DNA of 64,000 nt, taken from positions 2,356,001 to 2,420,000 of the forward strand of contig CP079103.1 of NCBI GenBank assembly GCA_019285755.1, read 5' to 3'. The translations under genes and the position numbers were made by a program. Source of the stretch: Chitinophaga sp. E66. GTDB taxonomy: Bacteria; Bacteroidota; Bacteroidia; Chitinophagales; Chitinophagaceae. Below are positions 54,792 through 63,819 of this stretch, in pieces; the first letter of the stretch is position 1; each line of letters begins with the position of its first letter. Below the pieces are notes generated by a model. The model worked only from the letters and a program-made list of their open reading frames with translations, was not told where the DNA came from and searched no databases.

Positions 54792-55935
54792 CTAGTATTG
54801 ACTATAGAAGGATTGCAGATCGCGGGCGAGGCGGTCGTAGATGGGACGGGTCAGTTCGAGGAACAGGTCCTGCGGGGTGGGGGCATAATATCTCTGCCCT
54901 GAATGAGCCTTTATCATTATCGCTTAGGGCGCGCTCATCGCCTCGGAAAGTGCCGAACTGGTTTTGCCAGGTAAAGGAACCGGGAACACGGTCTTGCCGG
55001 AGCACACGGTTGCCTCCGGCAACATCGATGATACGGTAATCGAGGAGCCCGGTCGATTCAACGGTTTTACGGGTCACGAAGATCGTGGCCTTCACGGTGA
55101 TGTCGACCATAGGGAACTTTCCGGTACTGTCGGCTTTATTGCCTTTCACCTGGATTACTTTTGATACTTCCGTTGGGAGCGGTCGACATAGGTCTGCCCT
55201 ACAATGAAGTCCATAAAGCGCATTTCCATATACTGATCGGGCCGGAAGTCTTTTTCACCGCGTACCCTGCGTTCATCATAAAACCGTACGAATGTATTGA
55301 TGCGGCGATCTTCCAGGTTGCGGACCAGGGCATCGCGGAACTGATCGGCAGAAAACTGGAAATATGGGGAACGCACATCGATCTCGCTTACAACCACATG
55401 CACGAGGCCGAGCTGGAAAGCCTGGTCGCGGAGACTGCCGGCGTCACGAAAGTCAGGGCTGAGGCGCAATGCGGCGTCGAATTCATTGTAAGCCTCCTGG
55501 CGGCTGCCTTCGTTCGTTCTTCCATGAGCTGGATGCCTCTGTCGTACCGTACTTCGGCGGCATTTTCGCCGGAGGCGGCGATGGCTGAACTATAATCCTT
55601 AGGCTTCACCACGGCGTTGGCGGCGGGGAGCTGCGGATGACGTTGTAAAGCGCTTGCATGGAACGATATTCGTTCTTTACGTCTTCCCATTTGAGCGGAT
55701 TATTGGAAGCCAGGGCTTGTTTGGCGCGGCTTTCATAAAAGTCTTTGGCTGCATCGTAGGCGGCAGGAAGGAGGCGGAGGGAAGTGGCATCCTGGGGGCG
55801 GCGTTGCAGTTTTTTAACAAAGGCTTCGACGGCGTCGAAGTAGCGGCCCTGGTTATATAGCTTTTCGCCGGACTTACAGGCAAATAGGATAATGACCGGC
55901 AGGCATACGGATAGGTAGCGGAAATACTTCAACAT
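54792..55935 (-). CDS. Lipoprotein with N-terminal TPR-like repeats, frameshifted
   Basis: About 381 residues. Start MLKYFRYLSVCLPVIILFAC at 55935 is a lipoprotein signal with lipobox LFAC. The next part (KLYNQGRYFDAVEAFVKKLQRRPQDATSLRLLPAAYDAAKDFYE) has helical TPR-like repeats, and a second helical repeat follows (EVRYDRGIQLMEERTK, EAYNEFDAALRLSPDFRDA). The C-terminal half is beta-rich (FRDALVRNLEDRRINTFVRFYDERRV, DITVKATIFVTRKTVESTG). Breaks near 55625, 55490, 55145 and 54890. I do not recognise a named family beyond TPR-like. It is probably anchored in the outer or inner membrane facing the periplasm. It lies just downstream of smpB in the same orientation (61 bp gap). Confidence 0.72.
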
Positions 55936-55996
55936 AAAGTTGTGTTTACGAACATATATAGGCAAACGGCGAGCCAATTCCTCGGAGAGGCTGGGG

Positions 55997-56437
55997 TCAG
56001 ACTTTAAAATTGCGACGCAGCTCACGGTCAACTTCGCGCGCTTTGATGGAATCGCGCTTATCATGCAACTTTTTGCCTTTACCGAGGCCGATCTCGATTT
56101 TGGCCAGCCCTTTGTCAGTGATGAACATACGGAGAGGCACGATGGTGTATCCGCGTTCCTGCATTTTCTTTTCCATCTTGCGCAGTTCTTTTCGCTGGAG
56201 CAGGAGCTTACGCTCGCGGAGGGGATCGTGATTAGCGTAAGTGCCGAATTTATACTCGGCGATATGGAGGCTTTTGATGAACAATTCGCCTTTGGAGAAA
56301 TAGCAGAAGCTGTCGTTGAAGCTCACCTTTCCGCCGCGGATGGATTTGATCTCGGTTCCGGTCAATACCATTCCGGCGACGTATTTATCTTCTATCGCGT
56401 ATTCAAAATAAGCCGATCTGTTTCTTAATTCTGCCAT
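55997..56437 (-). CDS. smpB: SsrA-binding protein SmpB
   Basis: Intact 146-residue protein of usual length. Conserved segments are NRSAYFEYAIEDKYVAGMVLTGTE, VSFNDSFCYFSKGELFIKSLHIA, YANHDPLRERKLLLQRKEL and LGKGKKLHDKRDSIKAREVDRE. It binds tmRNA and brings it to stalled ribosomes. No tmRNA gene is in the window. It follows accD in the same direction, with a GC-rich hairpin between them. Confidence 0.97.
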   Translation of the reverse strand: MAELRNRSAYFEYAIEDKYVAGMVLTGTEIKSIRGGKVSFNDSFCYFSKGELFIKSLHIAEYKFGTYANHDPLRERKLLLQRKELRKMEKKMQERGYTIVPLRMFITDKGLAKIEIGLGKGKKLHDKRDSIKAREVDRELRRNFKV

Positions 56438-56453
56438 GTGAGGGTTAAAAGTG

Positions 56454-56477
56454 GGCCGGCTGCGTGTGCAGCCGGCC
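56454..56477 (-). terminator. GC-rich hairpin between accD and smpB
   Basis: GGCCGGCTGC (56454-56463) pairs perfectly with GCAGCCGGCC (56468-56477) over a 4-nt loop. On the minus strand it is followed by CACTTTTAA, so it may end most accD transcripts. Confidence 0.6.
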
Positions 56478-56489
56478 GGAAATATTGTT

Positions 56490-57334
56490 TTAGTGTTTGA
56501 ATAGCTGGAGGAGTGTTCCGAGCTTGTTCTTCAATTCTTTACGATCGGTAATGAAATCGAGGAATCCATGGTCGAGCAGGAATTCTGCGCTCTGGAAACC
56601 TTCGGGCAGGTCCTTTTTAATGGTCTCCTTGATAACGCGGGGCCGGCGAAGCCGATGAGGGCGCCGGGCTCTGCGGTATTAATGTCTCCCAGCATAGCAT
56701 ACGATGCGGTAACGCCACCGGTGGTGGGGTCTGTCATCAACGAAATGTAGGGGAGGCGGGCGGAGGCCAGTTGCGTCAGCTTGGCCGAAGTTTTTGCCAT
56801 TTGCATCAGGGAAAACGCGCTTTCCATCATACGGGCGCCGCCGGATTTGCTGATGATCATCAGCGGCAGCTTATGCTGGATGCAGTAATCGATGCTACGG
56901 GCGATCTTCTCGCCAACTACGGATCCCATGGAACCACCGATGAAATTGAAGTCCATACATGCTACCACAAGCCCGTTGCCGTTCACTTCGCCTACGGCGG
57001 AGCGCATGGCGTCGGAAAGGCCGGATTTCTTCTGGGCGTCTTTCAGCCTGTCGCCATAGGGCTTCAGGTCATTGAATCCCGTGAAGTCTTTCGGATAGAT
57101 GTTCGTGAAGAGCTCTTCAAAGTTATTATCGTCAAAAATGATCTCGAAATACTCGGGCGAATTGATACGGTTGTGATAATTGCACTTATCGCAAACATAC
57201 AGATTCGCTTTCAGGTCCTTCATGGTGGTCGTCTTCTTGCATTTCGGGCATTTGTGCCATAAACCGTCCGGCGCTTCCTTCTTTTCACTGGTAGTGGTGG
57301 AAATACCCTGTTTAATTCGCTTAAACCAGCTCAT
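56490..57334 (-). CDS. accD: Acetyl-CoA carboxylase carboxyltransferase beta subunit, one frameshift
   Basis: About 281 residues. N-terminal zinc ribbon [11 protein letters not shown]...[12 protein letters not shown] (four Cys) is followed by the crotonase-fold domain with [39 protein letters not shown] and [19 protein letters not shown] (CoA and biotin site). One base is missing near 56640; the true end reads [19 protein letters not shown] and GTLLQLFKH, with the stop at 56490. It transfers carboxyl from biotin to acetyl-CoA in the first step of fatty-acid synthesis. No accA in the window. The start is [10 protein letters not shown] at 57334. Confidence 0.95.
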
Positions 57335-57409
57335 ACAGAATGTGTACTAAGTAATTAGATTAAAGATTAGTGGTGCAAGATACGATAAAATTAAATTTTT
57401 CCGTAAATC

Positions 57410-57439
57410 AAAAGCCCCCGCTTGGAAACGGGGGCTTTT
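57410..57439 (-). terminator. Terminator after class II aldolase gene
   Basis: AAAAGCCCCCG (57410-57420) pairs perfectly with CGGGGGCTTTT (57429-57439) around an 8-nt loop. It lies 22 bp past the aldolase stop on the minus strand. Confidence 0.93.
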
Positions 57440-57460
57440 GATATGGTAACGGTATGGTAA

Positions 57461-58526
57461 TTACGCGTTACGGTTGATGCAATTGAGGTCCGTGAAGGCT
57501 TCTTCGAGACGTTTTACGAAGGATTCTTCGCCTTTACGCAGCCATACGCGGGGTCGTAGTATTTTTGTTGGGCTTGTCCGCGCCTTCGGGGTTGCCGAGT
57601 TGCGCCTGGAGGTAGCCTTCCTTGTCTTTGTAGTATTTCAGGATGCCTTCCCAGAAAGCCCATTGCATATCGGTATCCAGGTTCATTTTGATAACACCGT
57701 AGCCGAGGGTTTCGGATATCTGGTGCTTCGGAGAGCCGGAACCGCCATGGAACACGTAATATACCGGTTTGGGAGCCGTACCGAACTTTTTCTCGATATA
57801 ATCCTGGCTGTTTTTCAGGATTTCGGGGCGAAGTTCCACGTTGCCGGGGCTGTACACGCCATGTACGTTGCCGAATGCGGCCGCTACGGTAAAGCGGGAG
57901 CCTACCTGGCTCAGCTGCTCGTAAGAGTAGGCCACGTCTTCAGGCTGGGTGTAGAGCAGGGAGTTTTCCACGCCGGAGTTGTCTACCCCGTCTTCCTCAC
58001 CGCCGGTAACGCCCAGTTCGATTTCGATGGACATGCCCAGTTTATTCATGCGCTCGAAATATTTCTTCGAGATTTCAATGTTTTCGTGGATGGGCTCTTC
58101 CGAAAGGTCGAGCATATGGGAGCTGTACAGGGGCTGTCCGTTCTCTTTCATGAACTTTTCGCCGGCGTCCAGCAGCCCGTCTATCCAGGGCAGCCATTTC
58201 TTGGCAGCGTGGTCCGTATGGAGCACTACGGGCACGCCGTAGTATTTGGCAACTTCATGTACGTGCTTTGCGCCGGAAATACCGCCGGAAATGTTCGCCT
58301 GCAGCTTGTCGTTCGGCATCCCTTTACCAGCGAAGAATTGCGCTCCGCCGTTAGAAAACTGGACGATCACCGGAGAATTCACCTTCGCGGCTGTTTCGAG
58401 AACGGCGTTTACGGAATCCGTGCCTACCACGTTAACCGCGGGCATGGCATAACCACTGTCCTTTGCATCCTTATAGAGCGCTTCCAGCTCTTCGCCGAAT
58501 AATACGCCGGCTTTGTACTTTCCCAT
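57461..58526 (-). CDS. fbaA: Class II fructose-bisphosphate aldolase, one frameshift
   Basis: About 355 residues. Start MGKYKAGVLFGEELEALYKD. Zinc and substrate motifs are VPVVLHTDHAAKKWLPW (His/Asp), SIEIELGVTGGEEDGVDN, YYVFHGGSGSPKHQI (His) and GVIKMNLDTDMQWA. One base is missing near 57555, so the end should read DPRVWLRKGEESFVKRLEEAF...INRNA with the stop at 57461. It cleaves fructose-1,6-bisphosphate in glycolysis and makes it in gluconeogenesis. It is the longer FbaA type rather than the tagatose or DhnA type. A TATATTTG box is upstream. Confidence 0.95.
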
Positions 58527-58558
58527 AGACGATGTAACTTTTAATTTTTAAAGGAAAG

Positions 58559-58566
58559 CAAATATA
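58559..58566 (-). promoter_or_regulatory. -7 box of the aldolase gene
   Basis: On the minus strand this reads TATATTTG, an exact TAnnTTTG match followed by C. It lies 32 bp upstream of the aldolase ATG. No clear TTG -33 element at the usual spacing. Confidence 0.55.
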
Positions 58567-58702
58567 GGCATTTCAATTTTTAGATTTCTCTAAACTTATG
58601 GCCCCAAACGGGCGTTCGGCGTTGATTTCATTCATTCGGGCAGGCAAATTTGTTTGGATTGCCGACGGAAGCAGAGCCGGTTTTGCCGGCCCGGTGGGCT
58701 GA

Positions 58703-59145
58703 TCAGGTAACGGTCAGGGTATTGCCATTGATAGCTACGGTATACTTCGCCAGCGCCACGGTAGCGGGCCCCATGGCTACGGTGCCATCCGTATTATACT
58801 GGCTCCCATGCCCGCAGGAGCTGCCGCATACGATCTTTCCGCCTGAATAGCCGGATAAGGTACAGCCCTGGTGCGTACAGGTGCTTGTCAACGCGGCAAA
58901 AGAAGCCGGTACGTTGCCCGTCGCCAGCCGTATCAATACCACGCCCCGGAGATCTTAAAGCTGCCTACTGCCGTCATTTCATTGGCCAGATTAACCGTCA
59001 GCCGCGGATTATTACCGCCGCCTCCGCCGCCCGGCGGGTTAGTCGGAGCAGGATCATCGCCTTTCCCACCGCAGGCAACCAGGCCACCTGCGCAAATAAC
59101 CGCTAGTGTAGCGCTCATGCCCGTTAAAAATTCTCTTCTTTCCAT
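58703..59145 (-). CDS. Rieske-type [2Fe-2S] lipoprotein, one frameshift
   Basis: About 147 residues. The N-terminus MERREFLTGMSATLAVICAG has both a twin-arginine motif and a lipobox (GLVAC), and is followed by a Gly/Pro-rich linker. The Rieske domain starts FKDLRGVVLIRLATGNVPA (recovered by adding an A near 58957). The first cluster motif is normal (STCTHQGC). The second reads VCGSSCGHGSQY instead of the usual CPCHGSxF, so the C-x2-H spacing is changed. The GPATVALAKYTVAING end is typical. Probably periplasmic electron transfer. Same direction as the gene pair ending at 59275. Confidence 0.83.
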
Positions 59146-59274
59146 AGTGTGTGTTCAGTTGTTCCGATAAGGTTACGCGCGGTTATCGGGCGCGGTTGCC
59201 TGCATGGGAAAAATTCATTTCCTAAGTATAAAACGGAACAAATAAACTGGGAGAAGCGTGAACAGACCGGTGGT

Positions 59275-60047
59275 CTACCGGTATTTGTCCAGGAATGCTT
59301 TGCAATAATCAGGCGCGTACATCAGCCGGCTGCCGTACCAGGAGAACATCTCACCGTCTACCAGCGCGATCTCCGCGTCCGGTACATATTCCCTGATCTC
59401 TTCGATATGTTTGGATTTGAAAGGAAAAGGCTCACTGCTCAACAATATCAGTTTTACGCCGCTGGCGGCCAGCTGGGGTAAAGTTACTTCGGGGTACCTG
59501 TCCAGGTCTTCGAATACATTGCGTAACCCGCAACGGAGAAGGATATCGTTGATGAACGTATCTCCTCCGGCGGTCATCCAGGGTCTTTCCAAATAAAATA
59601 AGCGACGGGTACGGCAGGGAAGAGGGGCCTAATTTGAGCGAACCCGCCGGCAATACGCCCCGCGATCTTCGCCGCCGCCTCTTTTATCCAGTATTTCACC
59701 GAGCGTGTAAATCATTTCCCGGGATTGCTCCAGCGTCTGGATGTCGCTCGTCCATACCGGAAACATTTGCGCGAGAGCCTCTATCTGGCCCTTCTCGTTC
59801 TCCTCTTTATTGGCAATGATCAGATCGGGTTGCAGCGCTTCGATTTTGTCCAGTGCAGTTGCTTTGTTCCTCCTATGCGCGTTTTTGTCCGGAACCACTC
59901 TTCGGGATGAATACAGAATTTTGTAATCCCCACCACATCGGCTCCGAGGTCATAGAGTAATTCCGTTTGCGAAGGCACTACGGAAACGATGCGCACTGGT
60001 GGCGCATGCAGCGTGATCGTTCGCCCGATCTGGTCTGTGTATTGCAT
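59275..60047 (-). CDS. BtuF/FepB-like helical-backbone metal receptor, frameshifted
   Basis: About 257 residues. Start MQYTDQIGRTITLHAPPVRIVSVVPSQ, followed by ELLYDLGADVVGITKFCIHP, LDKIEALQPDLIIANKEEN, the long backbone helix (LEQSREMIYTLGEIL), GDTFINDILLRCGLRNVF and GVKLILLSSEPFPFKSKHI. Breaks near 59880 and 59640. The fold binds cobalamin, haem or ferric siderophores for ABC uptake. There is no signal peptide and no ABC permease next to it, so it may be cytoplasmic and act differently. It starts 4 bp after the CBS-domain gene stop and is translationally close to it. Confidence 0.85.
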
Positions 60048-60051
60048 GTGA

Positions 60052-61403
60052 TTAGTTCCCCAGCGCCTGGATGATATCGTATTTGGTAACGATGTGATAG
60101 TTGCCGGAATCGTCTTGCGTAAGTACGGCGCCGTTTTCTTTATTGATATAAACCGTCAGTTTTTCAATGGGAGTGTCCATTGCCACAACGGGAAATGCCT
60201 TTTGCATCACGCTGCTCACCGGCTGCTCTTTCAGCTCCGGCTGGTCGATGAGTTTGTTGAAAAGCCCCCTTCCGACAGTGCGCCGATCATTTCACGGTCT
60301 TTCAGCACGGGCAGGTGTTCGATGTCGAATTTCTTCATTTTACCAATGGCGTCGCTCACTTTTTCTTCGGGCGAAATAGTTACCAGCGGAAGGTTACGTC
60401 GCCCATTGACTACGTCGCGCACGGTTTTCACATCCAGGAACCCACGTTCCATCATCCATTGGTCGTTATACACTTTCCCTACATACCGGGAGCCATGGTC
60501 ATGGAAGATCACCACTACCACATCGTCTGCCTTCAACCGTGTTTTAAGCTGTAGGAGGCCCGCCACAGCGGATCCGGCAGAATATCCCACAAAGATACCT
60601 TCTTCCTTGGAAATCCTTCTTGCCATCACCGCTCCGTCTTTATCCGAGACTTTCTCGAAATAATCGATCACGCTCATGTCATAGTTCTTCGGCACAAAAT
60701 CTTCCCCGATGCCTTCCGTAATATATGGATACACTTCGGTCATGTCGATTTCGCCTGTATCAAAATATTTCTTCAATAATGACCCGTAACTATCTACCGC
60801 CCATATTTGTACGTCCGGGTTCTGTTCTTTGAGGTATTTACCGGTGCCGGTTATGGTCCCACCGGTTCCGGTGGCTACCACCAGGTGAGTGATCTTCCCC
60901 GGTCTGTTCCCATATCTCGGGCCCGGTCTGCTCATAATGTGCGTCGCGGTTGGCGAGGTTGTCGTACTGATTGACGTAAAAGCTGTTCGAATCTCGCGCG
61001 CCAGGCGGGCGGAGACGGAATAATATGACCGTGGATCTTCCGGAAGTACGTTGGTCGGGCACACGATCACTTCGGCGCCCACGGCCTTCAGGATATCAAC
61101 TTTCTCTTTAGACTGCTTATCTGTAGTGGTGAAAATACATTTATACCCTTTGATGACCGCCGCCAATGCCAGGCCCATGCCGGTATTTCCGGATGTGCCT
61201 TCAATGATCGTCCCCGGGCTTCAGCAATCCCTTTTCCTCCGCTTCTTCCACCATGCGCAGGGCCATGCGGTCTTTATGGAGTTGCCGGGGTTGAAGAATT
61301 CGACTTTGGCGAATACCGGGCAGGGCAGTTCAGCGGTTACGCGGTGTAATTTGACCAGTGGGGTATGGCCGATCGTCTCGAGGATATTTTCACAGTACTT
61401 CAT
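60052..61403 (-). CDS. PLP-dependent cysteine/cystathionine-synthase-like enzyme with CBS domains, frameshifted
   Basis: About 450 residues. Residues 1-320 are the fold-type II PLP domain: MKYCENILETIGHTPLVKL, FFNPGNSIKDRMALRM (PLP Lys), IIEGTSGNTGMGLALAA (Ser/Thr loop), ATGTGGTITGTGKYLKEQNP (phosphate loop) and GIFVGYSAGSAVAGLLQL. The C-terminal part has two CBS motifs (VSDAIGKMKKFDIEHLPVLKD and MQKAFPVVAMDTPIEKLTVY). This is the arrangement of cystathionine beta-synthase. Breaks near 61282, 61208, 61000, 60910 and 60265. It makes cystathionine from serine and homocysteine or, alternatively, cysteine; the exact reaction is not settled. It is divergent from bioD with 63 bp between them. Confidence 0.9.
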
Positions 61404-61453
61404 AATCTTGGGTCTTGGGTAACGAATTTAAGGTAATTGGTTGAATGATGATT

Positions 61454-61461
61454 TATATTTG
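61454..61461 (+). promoter_or_regulatory. -7 box directly before bioD
   Basis: TATATTTG is an exact TAnnTTTG match only 5 bp upstream of the bioD ATG. If used, transcription would start at or very near the start codon, giving a leaderless mRNA. Confidence 0.45.
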
Positions 61462-61466
61462 CCACT

Positions 61467-62108
61467 ATGAACAACATCTTCATCACCGGAATCGGTACCG
61501 GCGTGGGCAAAACCGTAGCGGCCGCCTGTGTGGCGGAAGCGCTGGGTGCGCAGTACTGGAAACCGGTGCAGGCGGGGTTTGAAGACGGGACAGACACCGA
61601 AACCGTGCGCTCCCTCACTTCCGCGGCCGTTACCGTTCATGATGAACTGTACAAACTGGCCATGCCGGCATCTCCCCACCTTGCCGCCCGCGCAGATGGG
61701 ATTATCGTGCAGGAAGACCGTATCCTGCAACATGCGCGCCAATTGCAGCAGCCCGGCAGACCTTTGGTCATCGAAGGCGCGGGTGGACTAATGGTGCCCC
61801 TCAACGGCAACTATTTCTTCCTTGATCTTGCCCGGGCACTTGATGCGCATGTGATCGTGGTGGCGCAGAATTATCTTGGCAGCATCAATCACAGCCTGCT
61901 CACGGCCATGGCGCTACGCAGCGCAGGGCTGAACGTTACCGGGTGGATATTCAGCGGCGATCATCATACCAACGAAGACGACGTGGTGTCCTGGAGCCAA
62001 TATCCGCTCATTTCCCGTATCCCGAAATCGCTGCGGCTCGACAAGGCTTTCATTTCCCTGGAGGCCGAAGCTATGAAACCGATGTTGGAAGAATTGCTCC
62101 GCCGATGA
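61467..62108 (+). CDS. bioD: Dethiobiotin synthetase
   Basis: Intact 213-residue protein. ATP-binding P-loop NIFITGIGTGVGKTVAAACV at the start, YWKPVQAGFEDGTDTETV next, then LVIEGAGGLMVPLNGNYFFLDLA (metal/substrate loop) and VVAQNYLGSINHSLLT. It closes the ureido ring of 7,8-diaminopelargonate with CO2 and ATP, the step before biotin synthase. No other bio genes are in the window. Its stop overlaps the next start (ATGA), so the cyclo-ligase gene is co-translated. Confidence 0.96.
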   Translation: MNNIFITGIGTGVGKTVAAACVAEALGAQYWKPVQAGFEDGTDTETVRSLTSAAVTVHDELYKLAMPASPHLAARADGIIVQEDRILQHARQLQQPGRPLVIEGAGGLMVPLNGNYFFLDLARALDAHVIVVAQNYLGSINHSLLTAMALRSAGLNVTGWIFSGDHHTNEDDVVSWSQYPLISRIPKSLRLDKAFISLEAEAMKPMLEELLRR

Positions 62109-62697
62109 ATAACGCCGAAAAACAAGCTATCCGGAAGGAATACCGGCCAAAAGAAAAGCCCTCCCGCCCGAAGAAGCCCTCCGGCTTAATAAAGCGCTGC
62201 TGGTACAATGCCGCTCGCTTCAACTGGGGACCCCTTCGTTCATCCACCTCTTCCTGCCGATAGCAGCAAAAATGAGGTAGACACTGGCCGCTTGCCGACT
62301 GGCTTCGCCAGCATTACCCTGCCGCAAAACTCGTCCTGTCGCGCTCGTTCATCGCCACAGGCGATATGCAGCATTTCGTGTGGGACGAAGATACCACCCT
62401 CATCGAAAACGCCCTGGGCATCCCGGAGCCGGATAACGGAGTGCAGGTGCTGCCCGGACAGATCGACGTGGTCTTCGTGCCGCTCCTGGCTTTTGATTCC
62501 GCAGGCCACCGTGTTGGGTATGGGAAAGGTATGTACGATGGTTTCCTCCGGAAATGCAAACCGGATGTGCTGGCAATTGGGCTCAGCATGTTCCAGCCCC
62601 TCCCGGAGCGGATTGCCGACAGTTGGGAGGGGATGTGCCCCTGAGCGCCGCCGTTACTCCGGAAAAGGTTTATTACTTTAACGACGAAATCAAATGA
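62105..62697 (+). CDS. 5-formyltetrahydrofolate cyclo-ligase family protein, frameshifted
   Basis: About 197 residues in three frames (breaks near 62150, 62270 and 62635). Start MNNAEKQAIRKEYR. The ATP/folate motif is clear in VFVPLLAFDSAGHRVGYGKGMYDGFLRK (family consensus PG.AFD..G.RLG.G.GYYD), with the usual LPGQIDVV before it. It converts 5-formyl-THF to 5,10-methenyl-THF. Both ends overlap neighbours by 4 bp (ATGA), placing it in one operon with bioD and lpxK. Confidence 0.9.
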
Positions 62698-63793
62698 AAA
62701 GTCCTGTGTGGCAATATCTTAGTTTATTACTCTATCCCTTCGCTTTACTTTACGGTGGCGTTCTCTGGGTCCGCAACCTGCTCTATGATGCCGGCATGCT
62801 CACGTCAGTAGAATTCAGCGTCCCTACCATCTCCGTAGGCAACCTGTCTGTCGGCGGCACCGGCAAAACGCCCCATGTCGAATATCTGATACGCCTGCTG
62901 AAGGAACGCTACCGGGTTGCCACCCTCAGCCGGGGATACAACCGTAAAACCAAGGGTTACCTGCTCGCCGGGGCTAAAACCACTGCCTCCGATATCGGCG
63001 ATGAGCCCATGCAGTTCCACCTCAAATTTCCGGAAGTGACCGTTTGCGTTGGCGAGGAGCGGATGCTGGCCGTACCCCAGCTGATGAGCGACCGTCCCGA
63101 GACGGAAGTGATATTACTGGATGACGCCTTTCAGCACCGGTCTATCAAGCCGGGACTGAACCTCATGGTTACGGATTATAGCCGGCTATTTACCCGCGAT
63201 CATATCGTTCCCGTCGGACGGTTGAGGGAGGGGAGAAAGGGTTATCACCGGGCAAATGGGATCATCGTGTCGAAATGTCCGGCGGATCTGTCTGCCGCCG
63301 AAAAAGAAAATATCCGCCAGGAAATCAATCCATTACCGCATCAGCAATTGTTCTTTACCACGCTGCAGTACGGTGTCCCGGCCGATATGCTTACCGGGAA
63401 CCGGTATTGATCCCGGAAAATGCAAAGGTGCTGGTGGCCTGCGGGATCGCAAGGCCGGAACCGCTGGTACAACATTTGCGGCAAAGGCACGGGAACGTAA
63501 GCCTCCTGTCTTTCCCCGATCATTATTATTATACCCGGAACGACCTGGAAAAGATCCGGCTGGAACTGGAACATATGAACGGTAAAGGCCCGGCTTTCAT
63601 CGTTACCACAGAAAAAGACGCGGTAAGGCTCAACCTGCTGCGCGATATCATCGCGAACATGCAGCTGGCTTTTACCGTTATACCCGTGGAAGTGGCTTTC
63701 CTCTTCGGGGAAGCCCCGGCATTCGACCGGTTTGTGATCGGATACACGGAAAATGCATTGTTGGCGGCAAACGAAGACCCTATGGCAACATAG
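62694..63793 (+). CDS. lpxK: Tetraacyldisaccharide 4'-kinase
   Basis: About 366 residues with one break near 63398. An N-terminal membrane helix (WQYLSLLLYPFALLYGGVLWV) is followed by the P-loop ISVGNLSVGGTGKTPHVEYL, RVATLSRGYNRKTKG, VILLDDAFQHRSIKPGLNLMV and DHIVPVGRLREGRKG. The C-terminal half includes VLVACGIARPEPLVQHL and FIVTTEKDAVRL. It phosphorylates the lipid A precursor at the inner-membrane face. It overlaps the cyclo-ligase stop by 4 bp, and rnr follows 26 bp later. Confidence 0.95.
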
Positions 63794-63819
63794 GCGCCGC
63801 ATCCCCTAAAATCATGTAA

